42,385 bases of DNA, taken from Clostridia bacterium (GTDB lineage: Bacteria; Bacillota_A; Clostridia; Oscillospirales; CAG-272). Location of the stretch: positions 1-42,385 of the forward strand of contig JAFTDQ010000011.1 of the NCBI GenBank assembly GCA_017454075.1, read 5' to 3'. The notes below the pieces were generated by a model. It ran no database searches, was not told the origin of the DNA, and saw only the letters and a list, made by a program, of their open reading frames with translations. Shown here in pieces: positions 8,414 through 16,936 of the stretch; position 1 is the first letter of the stretch; every line of letters begins with the position of its first letter. The position numbers were made by a program, and so were the translations under genes.

Positions 8414-9337
8414 ATGATTAAGAAAATATCCGGCGACGACCTCAATATCACGGCCTCCAAGAAAGCGCAGAAGGCGGCAAAGATTTTCCGGTTCGTGATC
8501 ACCTATCTTTTCCTTGCGCTGATGGCCGTAATTATCATCTTCCCGTTTTACTGGATGGTGATCTCTTCTCTCAAAACAGTTGAGGAATACCGTGAGAACG
8601 TCCCGACTCTGTGGCCGAGAAACATAGTTTTTGAAAACTTCGTCACCGCGTTCGAAAAGGCGAATCTCATCGATCTGTTCCTTCACACGCTCTACGTGGG
8701 AGTCATCTCGACGGCGCTGTCGCTTATTGTGACGGTGCTGAGCGCTTTTGCCTTCGCGAGACTCAATTTCAGAGGGAAGGGCCTCGTGTTCGGCTTTCTC
8801 ATGGCCACGATGATGGTCCCGGGCGAGCTTTACACCATAACGAACTATATGACGGTCACGGGCCGGCTTCCGTTCCTTTCGGAGCCGCTGTCGGCGCTTG
8901 ACATCACGAATACTTTCGCGGTACTGATAGTCCCGATGCTCGTGAGCGTCTATTATATCTATCTTCTGAGGCAGACGTTCCTTCAGATACCGAACGAACT
9001 GTATCTCGCCGCCAAGGTCGACGGAACGAGCGATTTCAAATATCTCTGGAAGGTAATGCTTCCGCTTTCCGTCTCAACGATCATCACCATCACCATACTC
9101 AAGATGATGGGGGCATGGAACTCGTATATCTGGCCGCGGCTCGTCGCTAACGACGACGCGCACAAGCTGATCACAAACGGCCTCCGCGGCGCGAGTTTCA
9201 TGACAGAAAACGGAGACACAAACTATCCCGCCCAAATGGCCGCGGTGTTTGTCGTCTCGATCCCTCTGTTCCTTGTCTTCGTGTTCCTTCGCAAATATAT
9301 CATGAAGGGCGTTTCAAGGAGCGGAATCAAAGGTTAA
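8414..9337 (+). CDS. ABC sugar-type permease, MalG/UgpE family
   Basis: 307 aa, six predicted membrane segments; the second channel subunit. The EAA loop reads AAKVDGTSDFKYLWKVMLPL. The C-terminus RKYIMKGVSRSGIKG is typical of this family, where the usual ending is GLTAGAVKG. I chose the ATG at 8414 because GAGG at 8401-8404 sits 9 nt upstream; a TTG at 8405 is the only earlier option. Only 11 nt separate it from the previous stop. Confidence 0.94.
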   Translation: MIKKISGDDLNITASKKAQKAAKIFRFVITYLFLALMAVIIIFPFYWMVISSLKTVEEYRENVPTLWPRNIVFENFVTAFEKANLIDLFLHTLYVGVISTALSLIVTVLSAFAFARLNFRGKGLVFGFLMATMMVPGELYTITNYMTVTGRLPFLSEPLSALDITNTFAVLIVPMLVSVYYIYLLRQTFLQIPNELYLAAKVDGTSDFKYLWKVMLPLSVSTIITITILKMMGAWNSYIWPRLVANDDAHKLITNGLRGASFMTENGDTNYPAQMAAVFVVSIPLFLVFVFLRKYIMKGVSRSGIKG

Positions 9338-9370
9338 TAATGTCGCTAACGACACAAAACAGGAGAAGAC

Positions 9371-10774
9371 ATGAAAAAAACACTTGCACTTATAATGAGC
9401 TTCGTTATGCTCATGACCTGTCTGCTGCTTTCCGCCTGCGGACAGGGAAGCGGCAGCGGGAAAGAGGTCACCGTTACCTTCTACCATACAATGGGCGCAA
9501 ATCTGAGGACGGTTCTTCAGAAATATATCGCGTCGTTCAATAAGATTCATCCCGAAATAATAATCGACGAAAAATCGATCGGCGGATACGACGACGTACG
9601 AGATCAGGTTATAACGGAGCTCCAGGCCGGCAAGCAGCCCGCCCTCACTTACTGTTATCCCGATCACGTTGCGACTTATCTGCGCAGCAAAAAGGTCGTT
9701 GATCTCAATACTTACATCAACGATCCCGAGGTCGGACTCACGGAAGCTCAGAAGGCCGATTTCATAACCGGTTACTACAACGAAGGAAAACAGTTCGGCG
9801 ACGAGAGCAAGATGTACACGCTTCCGTTCTCAAAATCGACCGAGGTCATGTATTATAACAAGACGTTCTTCGAGAACAACGGTCTTCAGGTACCCGACCA
9901 CTGGTTCCCGAACGGCGAGAACGACGTTACCTCTATGGATTACGTAATCAGAAAGATCAAGGAGATCGAGCCGACGAGCGTTCCGCTCGGATACGATTCC
10001 GAGGCCAACTGGTTCATCACTCTGACCGAGCAGCTTAAAACTCCCTATACGGCGGCCGCCGATGACGTTGAAGGCCGTTTCCTCTTCGTCAACGACGATA
10101 ATATGGCGTTCTGCGACAAGATCCGCGAATGGTATATGAACGGTCTGATGACGACCCAGGCGATCTACAAAGCATATACGTCGGGGCTCTTCACAAATAC
10201 TTCGGCGAATGAAGACGGTGTTGTCGTTCATTCGTATATCTCGATAGGCTCGTCGGCCGGCGCTACGTATCAGTGCCCGTCGGCGCTTGACGACGGATCA
10301 TATCCGTTTGACGTTGGAATCGCTCAGATCCCTCAGGCCGACGCGTCAAACAAAAAAGTTATTTCCCAGGGCCCTTCGATCTGCATGCTCAAACAGAAGA
10401 ATCAGGCGGTCAACGACGCCGCGTGGCTCTTTGTAAAATATCTTCTCACCTCGCCGGAGTTCCAGGCGGAGTTTTCCATGACGTCGGGATACGTTCCGGT
10501 CCTCCGTTCTACGTTTGAACTCGACGCATACAAGGAATTCCTCGACGGCGCCAAGTTCACCAAGGACGGTATTGCCGCGCTTTCTGCGAAAATCTGTATG
10601 GAACAGGAAAGCAACTATTTCACCTCTCCGGCGTTTGTCGGTTCGTCCGACGCGCGCGATCAGGTCGGCGAGCTTCTTGTAGCGTACATTTCTGCGCCGC
10701 AGGGAACGAGCCGCGAGGGTCTCAGAGAGTTCTTCGTAAACGCTTTCAACCGCTGCGTTTCGCTGAATAAATAA
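9371..10774 (+). CDS. Extracellular solute-binding lipoprotein of the ABC importer (family 1)
   Basis: 467 aa with a lipoprotein signal peptide ending in the lipobox LLSAC (lipidated Cys23), then a Ser/Gly spacer. The mature part has the bilobed family-1 layout: VTVTFYHTMGANLRTVL at the start, then TLPFSKSTEVMYYNKTFF, a signature of CUT1 binding proteins, and a hinge-rich C-terminal half. AGGAG lies 6-10 nt before the ATG. It is anchored outside the membrane and delivers ligand to the two permeases. It is followed after 11 bp by a secreted nuclease gene, which makes a nucleic-acid-derived or sugar-phosphate ligand worth considering, although maltodextrin or another glycan is equally compatible. 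Confidence 0.92.
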   Translation: MKKTLALIMSFVMLMTCLLLSACGQGSGSGKEVTVTFYHTMGANLRTVLQKYIASFNKIHPEIIIDEKSIGGYDDVRDQVITELQAGKQPALTYCYPDHVATYLRSKKVVDLNTYINDPEVGLTEAQKADFITGYYNEGKQFGDESKMYTLPFSKSTEVMYYNKTFFENNGLQVPDHWFPNGENDVTSMDYVIRKIKEIEPTSVPLGYDSEANWFITLTEQLKTPYTAAADDVEGRFLFVNDDNMAFCDKIREWYMNGLMTTQAIYKAYTSGLFTNTSANEDGVVVHSYISIGSSAGATYQCPSALDDGSYPFDVGIAQIPQADASNKKVISQGPSICMLKQKNQAVNDAAWLFVKYLLTSPEFQAEFSMTSGYVPVLRSTFELDAYKEFLDGAKFTKDGIAALSAKICMEQESNYFTSPAFVGSSDARDQVGELLVAYISAPQGTSREGLREFFVNAFNRCVSLNK

Positions 10775-10785
10775 TAAAAACCGAA

Positions 10786-12111
10786 ATGACATCCGAATCA
10801 GCGCGTTTTAACAGAATAATTTCTCTTCTGCTTGCGGTCGCGCTCTCCGTCTCGGCGATCATCCTTTCGTCCTGCGTAAGGGGCCCCGAGCAGGGAGAAG
10901 AGGAACTGACGTGGGATTACGTCCGCCCCGACGGGCTTCCCGATTTCGCAACTTCGGTCAGACTGAACACGTCAAACCTGAACAGTGACTTTGACGTCAC
11001 AGGGCGGGGGTACGTGACGCTTGAACTTGCGATAGACGGTGATACCGTCCATTTCAGAAACAACAGCAAGTCGGAGGTCCTCAAGGTAAGGTTCATCGGG
11101 ATCGATACCCCGGAATCGACCGGTAAGGTCGAGCCGTGGGGAAAACCGGCTTCCGTTTACACTAAGACAAAGCTTAAAAACGCTTCCGAAATCGTCCTTG
11201 AAAGCGACACCGAAGGCGAGGCGCATATCGACTCCACCGGGAGCAGATATCTTGCGTGGGTATGGTACCGGAACGGGAGCGACGAGGAATGGAGAAATCT
11301 CAACATCGAGATCCTCGCCGACGGGCTCGCGATGGGAAAGAGCGCCTCGTCGAACAGATACGGCTCGGTCGCCTATGAGGCGCTGGCAAGCGCGAGAGAG
11401 AACAGGCTGAACCTTTATTCCGGAAAAAAAGACCCGCTGTTCTATTACGGAGACGCAGTGGAGCTGTCTGTCAAATCGCTTGTTATGAACAAAGAATCAT
11501 ACAGCGGGATGAAAGTCAGGTTCGAGGGCGTTGTCACGAAAAAGAGCGGGGAAGGCATCTACGTTCAGTCCTTTGACGAGGATACGCAGAGGTACTACGG
11601 CGTGTACGTTTACGGAGGTTACGCGTCGCTCGCTCCTAAATTCCTGGTGCCGGGGTACAAGCTGAAAATAACCGGAACGGCCGATAACAACGAGACGTTC
11701 GGATTTCAGGTTTCCGGTTTGTCATTTTCTCTGATAAATCCGGCGGACGACGACGTTCAGATAATTGAAAAGGACGTCGACGTCGCGCCCGTTCCGATCA
11801 CAGCGGAAGAGCTCGGCGGGGATGACGTCCCCGAAAACGTGCTCGTCCGTATGGAAGGAATCAAAGTTAAAAGCGTATATACAACGACGAACGAGACGTC
11901 ATCGAGCAAGGGCGCGATGACCCTCACCTGCGAGACGCGCGACGGCAAAACAGTTTCGGTGCGCACCGCGGTCCTTACGCAGAACGGCGAGCTCGTTACG
12001 GAATCGTATTTCATAGGGAAAACGATGAACGTGAACGGTATCGTCGAAATATACGATGGAGCGCCCCAGATCAAGCTCTTCACGCTGTCGGACGCCGAAA
12101 TCACTGACTGA
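10786..12111 (+). CDS. Surface lipoprotein with thermonuclease (SNase) domain and OB-fold domain
   Basis: Predicted membrane-anchored, calcium-dependent nuclease degrading extracellular DNA/RNA. 441 aa, lipobox ILSSC (Cys30). The staphylococcal-nuclease core lies at about residues 78-218. All key residues are visible: R102, D107 and E110 in VRFIGIDTPES, and R154 in GSRYLAWVWY. It ends at SARENRLNLYSGKKDPLFYY. Residues ~225-320 form an OB-fold-like domain (MKVRFEGVVTKKSGEGIYVQ, then VPGYKLKITGTADN), and a second beta-rich domain follows to the end. The combination resembles part of Bacillus YhcR, a wall-attached nuclease. The start has no clear ribosome site and lies 11 bp after the binding-protein gene, so it probably shares that transcript. 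Confidence 0.88.
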   Translation: MTSESARFNRIISLLLAVALSVSAIILSSCVRGPEQGEEELTWDYVRPDGLPDFATSVRLNTSNLNSDFDVTGRGYVTLELAIDGDTVHFRNNSKSEVLKVRFIGIDTPESTGKVEPWGKPASVYTKTKLKNASEIVLESDTEGEAHIDSTGSRYLAWVWYRNGSDEEWRNLNIEILADGLAMGKSASSNRYGSVAYEALASARENRLNLYSGKKDPLFYYGDAVELSVKSLVMNKESYSGMKVRFEGVVTKKSGEGIYVQSFDEDTQRYYGVYVYGGYASLAPKFLVPGYKLKITGTADNNETFGFQVSGLSFSLINPADDDVQIIEKDVDVAPVPITAEELGGDDVPENVLVRMEGIKVKSVYTTTNETSSSKGAMTLTCETRDGKTVSVRTAVLTQNGELVTESYFIGKTMNVNGIVEIYDGAPQIKLFTLSDAEITD

Positions 12112-12137
12112 AAATAAATGACAGGAGAAAAGTCATA

Positions 12138-14474
12138 ATGAAAAACAAACTATCAGCGGCGCTTGCGCTGCTCATTATCGCGGCGGCCGTACTCGCTTCG
12201 TGCGGCTCCGGCGATAACAAGGCTCAGGTTATAAACCAGGAACTCGTAAACGACGCCGCCACGCTCGTTTATGAATACAACAAACCCGGAGCGGATAATA
12301 CCGTCGCTTCGAGCTTCACGCTTCCTTCAAAAGTCATCGATTACGAGGGCGTGGATCTTGACGTAACGTGGGAGCTTGAGGGAGGAAACGGCCTTGTTTC
12401 GCTCTCCGACGGAGAAGACGGCAAAACCAATGTAAAGGTCGATCCGTACGCCGACGAGGACACGAACTTCTCGCTGAAAGGCGTGGTGTCGTCCGGAGAT
12501 TTCAAATCCGATCCGTTCACGTTCAATTATGTGATCAAACAGTTTTTGATTTCGAACTGGCAGTACTGGGCGGAAAACGTCAAGGACGTCGCCATGAATA
12601 TAAGGGGCGTGGTCGTGGCCAGATATCCCTACGCTCCGGATTATAAAAACACAAGCGTCATGCTTCAGGATCTTGACAATGAGCACGGATACATGGCGTA
12701 CCGTCTCAAATGCGATTCTCAGGAAGCGTTCGACAAGGATCTCGCGATCGGAAACGTTATAGTTGTCAGCGGCAAGACCTCCATCTACAGCGGACTGCGT
12801 GAGATGGGCGCCGGATGCACGTATTCGCTCGTTTACGGCGACGACGGAAAAGTCCAGACCCGCGAAGTTACAAAGATTTCGCTCGACGATATTCTGAAAC
12901 CCGAGAACAACCTCGCGTCCCTCCTCGATCCTCATCAGGGACAGATCGGCGTTCTGACCGGCGCAAAGATCACCAAAATAGAGTGGACAAAGAACTCCCC
13001 CGAGACGTTTGAGGAGCTCGGAGACGGAAGGATCACCGTTACGGTAGAAAAGAACGGCGCGGCTTTCAAGATGTTCCTTTCCACGTCCTGCACGTATACG
13101 ATAGCTGAGCTCAAAGAAGAATATCAGAAGCTCGGCGTCGGTTACACGATAGACGTCGAAGGCGCCATCGCCTGGAACAACGAGCCTCAGCTTTATCCGA
13201 TCCCCGGCAAGATAACCGTCGTATCCACGGAGGTTGCCGCTTCCGACAAGATCGCCAACGAACTGAACGCTCTTTCGATACCCGAGTTCGTAAGCAAGGA
13301 TGAGTCGATAAATCTTCCCGTCACCGGATTCACGTACGAAGACGTCTCAATTGCATGGACGCTCGGCGAATCCTCCGCCGCCGTGATCGCGGACGACAAG
13401 CTGAACGTAACCGTCGGCAAGTCTATCGAAAATTTCAAGATCACAGCGACCGCGACCTGCGGAGAATCGACCGAAACCCGTGAATTCAGCGTTTCGGTGA
13501 TACCCGCTGATCTCACCGTCGGAGATATCCTTGACGCGCTCTATGCGCTTGACAAAAGCGCTCTTCCCGGAACTTATACCCTGTCCGGTAAGATCACCGA
13601 GATCAATACGCCTTACGACTCCGGATATGACAATATTACGGTAACGATAGTTGTCGAAGGATTCGAAGACAAACCCGTTCAGTGCTTCAGAATGAAGGGC
13701 GAAGGGGCGGCTGATCTTGAGGTCGGAAACGTCATTACGGTGACCGGCGTTCTCAAGGATTACAAGGGAACGAAGGAATTTGACGCGGGATGCACGTTCG
13801 TACCGTATAATGAGTCCGGCAGCGACACCGGGAAGATACTCGACGCCCTCTACGCGCTCGGCGCGAACGAAAAGCTCGAGGGAACGTATACGCTCTCCGG
13901 GACTATAACCAAGGTCAACACTCCGTACGATTCGGGATACGACAACGTGACCGTCACGATTGTCGTTGACGGCTTTGACGACAAACCGGTTCAGTGCTTC
14001 AGAATGAAGGGCGAAGGCGCCGATACGATCAAGCTCGGCGACAAAATAACGGTCTCCGGTCTTCTCAAGGATTATAACGGAACGAAGGAATTTGACGCCG
14101 GATGTACGCTTGACAGCGTGGATTTCGTCGCGGAAGTCGCGGCTACCGGGTATGAGACGAACGAAGAGCTTCTCAAGGCGCTTTACGCGCTTGAACTCGG
14201 GGATTCCCTTGCGGGCGGCCCGTATACTCTCAAGGGTGTAATAACTGTAATTGACACTCCGTACAGCAGCGAGTTTTCGAACGTATCCGTTACGATAGTC
14301 GTTGACGGACTTTCGGACTATCCCGTTCTCTGCTACCGCCTCAAAGGAGAGGGAGCGGATACGATCAAAGTCGGAGACACGATCACGGTCAAAGGCCAGC
14401 TTGTCAATTACGACAGCAAGGGCACGGCAACGTATGAGTTCACAAACGGATGCACGCTCGAAAGCATAGGATGA
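12138..14474 (+). CDS. Large surface lipoprotein with Ig-like and repeated OB-fold-like domains
   Basis: 778 aa, lipobox VLASC (Cys22), good ribosome site (CAGGAGAAAAG). Residues ~35-133 and ~370-455 look like atrophied bacterial Ig-like domains (VDLDVTWELEGG, VSIAWTLGESSAAV). Residues ~150-235 and the last ~320 residues carry OB-fold-like units of the form YTLSGKITEINTPYDSGYDN ... GNVITVTGVLKDYKG. Three of these sit in tandem at the C-terminus (about 460-556, 564-660, 675-778). I see no enzymatic motif. The likely role is ligand binding at the cell surface; OB folds often bind nucleic acids or oligosaccharides. It lies between an SNase lipoprotein and a related surface protein, 26 bp after the former. 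Confidence 0.8.
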   Translation: MKNKLSAALALLIIAAAVLASCGSGDNKAQVINQELVNDAATLVYEYNKPGADNTVASSFTLPSKVIDYEGVDLDVTWELEGGNGLVSLSDGEDGKTNVKVDPYADEDTNFSLKGVVSSGDFKSDPFTFNYVIKQFLISNWQYWAENVKDVAMNIRGVVVARYPYAPDYKNTSVMLQDLDNEHGYMAYRLKCDSQEAFDKDLAIGNVIVVSGKTSIYSGLREMGAGCTYSLVYGDDGKVQTREVTKISLDDILKPENNLASLLDPHQGQIGVLTGAKITKIEWTKNSPETFEELGDGRITVTVEKNGAAFKMFLSTSCTYTIAELKEEYQKLGVGYTIDVEGAIAWNNEPQLYPIPGKITVVSTEVAASDKIANELNALSIPEFVSKDESINLPVTGFTYEDVSIAWTLGESSAAVIADDKLNVTVGKSIENFKITATATCGESTETREFSVSVIPADLTVGDILDALYALDKSALPGTYTLSGKITEINTPYDSGYDNITVTIVVEGFEDKPVQCFRMKGEGAADLEVGNVITVTGVLKDYKGTKEFDAGCTFVPYNESGSDTGKILDALYALGANEKLEGTYTLSGTITKVNTPYDSGYDNVTVTIVVDGFDDKPVQCFRMKGEGADTIKLGDKITVSGLLKDYNGTKEFDAGCTLDSVDFVAEVAATGYETNEELLKALYALELGDSLAGGPYTLKGVITVIDTPYSSEFSNVSVTIVVDGLSDYPVLCYRLKGEGADTIKVGDTITVKGQLVNYDSKGTATYEFTNGCTLESIG
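13512..14474 (+). repeat. Three tandem ~300-bp repeats encoding OB-fold-like domains
   Basis: The 3' third of the lipoprotein gene is three in-frame units starting near 13512, 13827 and 14160. Units 1 and 2 are nearly the same in DNA: a stretch of about 28 bp beginning GTTCAGTGCTTCAGAATGAA occurs identically at about 13678 and 13989. Unit 3 is diverged. This indicates a recent duplication of unit 1 or 2 and makes the locus prone to length variation by recombination. Confidence 0.8.
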
Positions 14475-14498
14475 GCCATCCGTTAAAAGGAGAAAACC

Positions 14499-16127
14499 AT
14501 GAAAAAAACAGTTTCAATTATTCTTGCGGCGCTTCTTCTGACGTCGATTCTGTCGGTATTCGCGTCGGCGGCAAGTACCACGGACACGCTGACCCGTGAA
14601 ACGACGGGAATTAAAGACGGATCCACTTCCTACGATTCATGGGCAGACAAAAAGGCTGCTTCATCCGCGGTCTACTCCGGTAACTCCGCGGGAAGCAATA
14701 ATTCGATACAGCTCAGAAGCAAGAACAACAACTCCGGCATCGTGACCACGGCATCCGGAGGGTATGCGCTCAGCGTTGAGATCGCCTGGAATTCATCCAC
14801 AGCAGACGGAAGAACTATAAACGTTTACGGAAAAGATTCAGCTTACAGCGACGCTTCGGATCTGTACGATTCCGCCAAACAGGGAACGCTTATAGGTACG
14901 ATAGTGAAGGGCACGAGCACAAAACTGGATCCCGGGAAAGGCAGTCAGTTTGTCGGGCTTCGTTCCGATAACAGCGCGCTTTATATGGATTCGGTAAAAA
15001 TCGTGTGGAGCGATACTCAGGGAACGTCGGGCGGCGGTTCCGGGACGCAGGAAAACCTTACAACCCCGGACGAAATCGTCAGCGCGGCATATGCCCTTGA
15101 GAACAAGGCAAAGCTTAAAAACGAATATACTCTCAGCGGTAAAATTACCGAGATCAAATACGCATACAGCTCGACTAACAAGAATCTTTCTGTCAACATG
15201 ACCGTTGACGGAACAACCGGAGAAAACAAGGACAGGATTATTTACTGTTACAAAATGAGTGACGCAAACGGACTGACAGAAGGAGCTCACGTCGGTGATT
15301 CCATCACGGTTAAAGGAACGCTTACGAACTACAACGGTACAATTGAGTTTACCCCTTGTACGCTCCTGTCGTTCACAAGCAACTACGTAGCGCCGGCGAC
15401 GTATCCTGAAACTCCCGAGGCAATAGTCGAAGCGGCTTACGGACTCGCACAGGGAGAGGTGCTTGATGCTCCTGCTGATCAGAACGGCAAATACACCCTT
15501 ACGGGTGTGATTACCGGATTCAAGCAAAACTATCCGGTAATTGTCGTTGGCGACCTCACCGATAAGCCAATACAGTGTTACAAACTTACAGGCGACGGGA
15601 CTGAAATAATTGATGCAGGCGACACAATCACCGTCACAGGACAGCTTAAAAACTACAACGGGACGATTGAATTTAACGGCTGCACGCTTGACAGTTATAC
15701 GCATATTGAAAAGGCTCTTCCGGAAACCACCGAGGAGATCATGGCGGCGCTGAAAGCCCTTGAAGTTGACGGCGTCCTTAAAGGCAAAGATTATGAGCTC
15801 ACCGGTAAAATCATAAATGCCGGAAAATATGACAGTAGCAAAAAACATATCACAGTAACGATTGAAGTTGAAGGATATAAGGATCAGCCAATCCAGTGCT
15901 ACCAACTGACCGGCAGTGGTACCGACAAAATTAAGGTCGGTGACGTTATTACCGTATCCGGTGATTTTCAGAACTACAAAGGAACCGTTGAGTTCAATGC
16001 GGGTTGTAAGCTTGTCGCGATAGTGAGCAGTGCGGATACCTCCGACGGTATCGTCGCAGCGGTGGTTGTTTCGGTCGTCGCAGCGCTCGGAGCCGCGATC
16101 ATCGTTGCGAAGAAAAAGCGCGTCTGA
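14499..16127 (+). CDS. Secreted, C-terminally membrane-anchored surface protein with three OB-fold-like repeats
   Basis: 542 aa. A Sec signal peptide (MKKTVSIILAALLLTSILS, cleavage after ASA near residue 25) is followed by a Ser/Asn/Gly-rich beta domain (~26-170) that I do not recognise. A GGGSG linker follows, then three repeats (about 187-290, 304-400, 408-508) of the same YTLSGKIT ... DSITVKGTLTNYNGTIEF type as in the preceding lipoprotein. The end is a single transmembrane helix (GIVAAVVVSVVAALGAAIIV, about 517-537) and KKKRV, a stop-transfer tail without an LPXTG motif. AAAGGAGAAAACC precedes the ATG. It lies 24 bp downstream of the lipoprotein gene and closes the operon before a strong terminator. 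Function is unknown; surface ligand binding is inferred. Confidence 0.8.
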   Translation: MKKTVSIILAALLLTSILSVFASAASTTDTLTRETTGIKDGSTSYDSWADKKAASSAVYSGNSAGSNNSIQLRSKNNNSGIVTTASGGYALSVEIAWNSSTADGRTINVYGKDSAYSDASDLYDSAKQGTLIGTIVKGTSTKLDPGKGSQFVGLRSDNSALYMDSVKIVWSDTQGTSGGGSGTQENLTTPDEIVSAAYALENKAKLKNEYTLSGKITEIKYAYSSTNKNLSVNMTVDGTTGENKDRIIYCYKMSDANGLTEGAHVGDSITVKGTLTNYNGTIEFTPCTLLSFTSNYVAPATYPETPEAIVEAAYGLAQGEVLDAPADQNGKYTLTGVITGFKQNYPVIVVGDLTDKPIQCYKLTGDGTEIIDAGDTITVTGQLKNYNGTIEFNGCTLDSYTHIEKALPETTEEIMAALKALEVDGVLKGKDYELTGKIINAGKYDSSKKHITVTIEVEGYKDQPIQCYQLTGSGTDKIKVGDVITVSGDFQNYKGTVEFNAGCKLVAIVSSADTSDGIVAAVVVSVVAALGAAIIVAKKKRV

Positions 16128-16149
16128 CTTAAAAAATCACAGGCATATC

Positions 16150-16177
16150 AAAAGACCGGTCCGCGGACCGGTCTTTT
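16150..16177. terminator. Bidirectional intrinsic terminator between convergent operons
   Basis: A perfect 13-bp inverted repeat, AAAAGACCGGTCC / GGACCGGTCTTTT, with a 2-nt centre. A-rich and T-rich arms make it work on both strands, and a further T-run follows at about 16184-16189. It sits between the ends of the transporter/surface-protein operon and the SurE operon. Confidence 0.9.
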
Positions 16178-16189
16178 GTAATTCTTTTT

Positions 16190-16936
16190 TCAGATTTCTT
16201 CGGGAGATAAATCTCCGATATTTCTGAGAGCGTCGAAATCCGTCCTGCAGACGCTCAGCGGAGTGACAGAACAGACGCCGTTCAGAGCCGTATTCGCGTC
16301 AGTAAAATAATCTTTTTCGTTGAAAACGTGCTTCATATACCCGCTCGCCATGTAATGATTTTCAAGGTCTTCACATGGTATAAATTTGTCCCTGAAAAAC
16401 GTCTTACCCTGTACGGTCAGACGCATCTCCTTCGCGTTCGGAGGAATGTTTATATTGAGCATGTCGGAGGATTCAAGAAGCTTTCTGTCTCTGACGAATC
16501 TCCATATCCCGGGGAGACGTTTCGCCGCCTCGGCAGCGTCGCTTTCCCCGACAGTCGAAAACGCGACGGATTTGATGTCGGCGTAGTTTGCTTCAAAAGC
16601 CGCCGAGCAGGTGCCGGAATACGCAACGTCATATCCGAGATTATACCCGTTGTTGATCCCCGAAAAAACCATGTCGTAGCTTCCGATCATGCTGATCGCG
16701 AACCGGACGCAGTCGGCCGGTGTAGAATCGACCGAGTAGGCCGTGATCCCGATATCCCGAAACGCGTCGCTCTCCACGACCTCAAACGGTCTTGTCAGGG
16801 TAATCCCGTGTGAACAGGCGCTCTGCTGAGATTTCGGGGCGACGACCGTCACGTCCCCGATACCGGACGCCCACAGGGCAAGGGCCCTGATACCCGGCGC
16901 GAGTATCCCGTCATCGTTTGTCAGAAGTATTTTCAT
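16190..16936 (-). CDS. surE: 5'/3'-nucleotidase SurE
   Basis: Dephosphorylates nucleoside 5'- and 3'-monophosphates in the cytoplasm, and in some species short polyphosphate. 248 aa from the ATG at 16936 (a TTG two codons earlier is less likely). Family motifs are present: MKILLTNDDGILAPG with metal ligands D8 and D9, S39 in QQSACS, and SGINNGYNLGYDVAYSGT with the conserved Asn pair N95/N96. The ATG overlaps the stop of the upstream DHH gene in an ATGA, so translation is coupled. It is the last gene of a four-gene nucleotide-phosphoesterase operon. The C-terminal ~30 residues diverge from the better-known SurE sequences. Confidence 0.95.
   Translation of the reverse strand: MKILLTNDDGILAPGIRALALWASGIGDVTVVAPKSQQSACSHGITLTRPFEVVESDAFRDIGITAYSVDSTPADCVRFAISMIGSYDMVFSGINNGYNLGYDVAYSGTCSAAFEANYADIKSVAFSTVGESDAAEAAKRLPGIWRFVRDRKLLESSDMLNINIPPNAKEMRLTVQGKTFFRDKFIPCEDLENHYMASGYMKHVFNEKDYFTDANTALNGVCSVTPLSVCRTDFDALRNIGDLSPEEI

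Noticed and set aside
14838..15905. 355-aa ORF on the minus strand across the repeat surface protein
   Set aside because: It is antisense to a well-supported gene with signal peptide, repeats and anchor, and has no recognisable domain or ribosome site.
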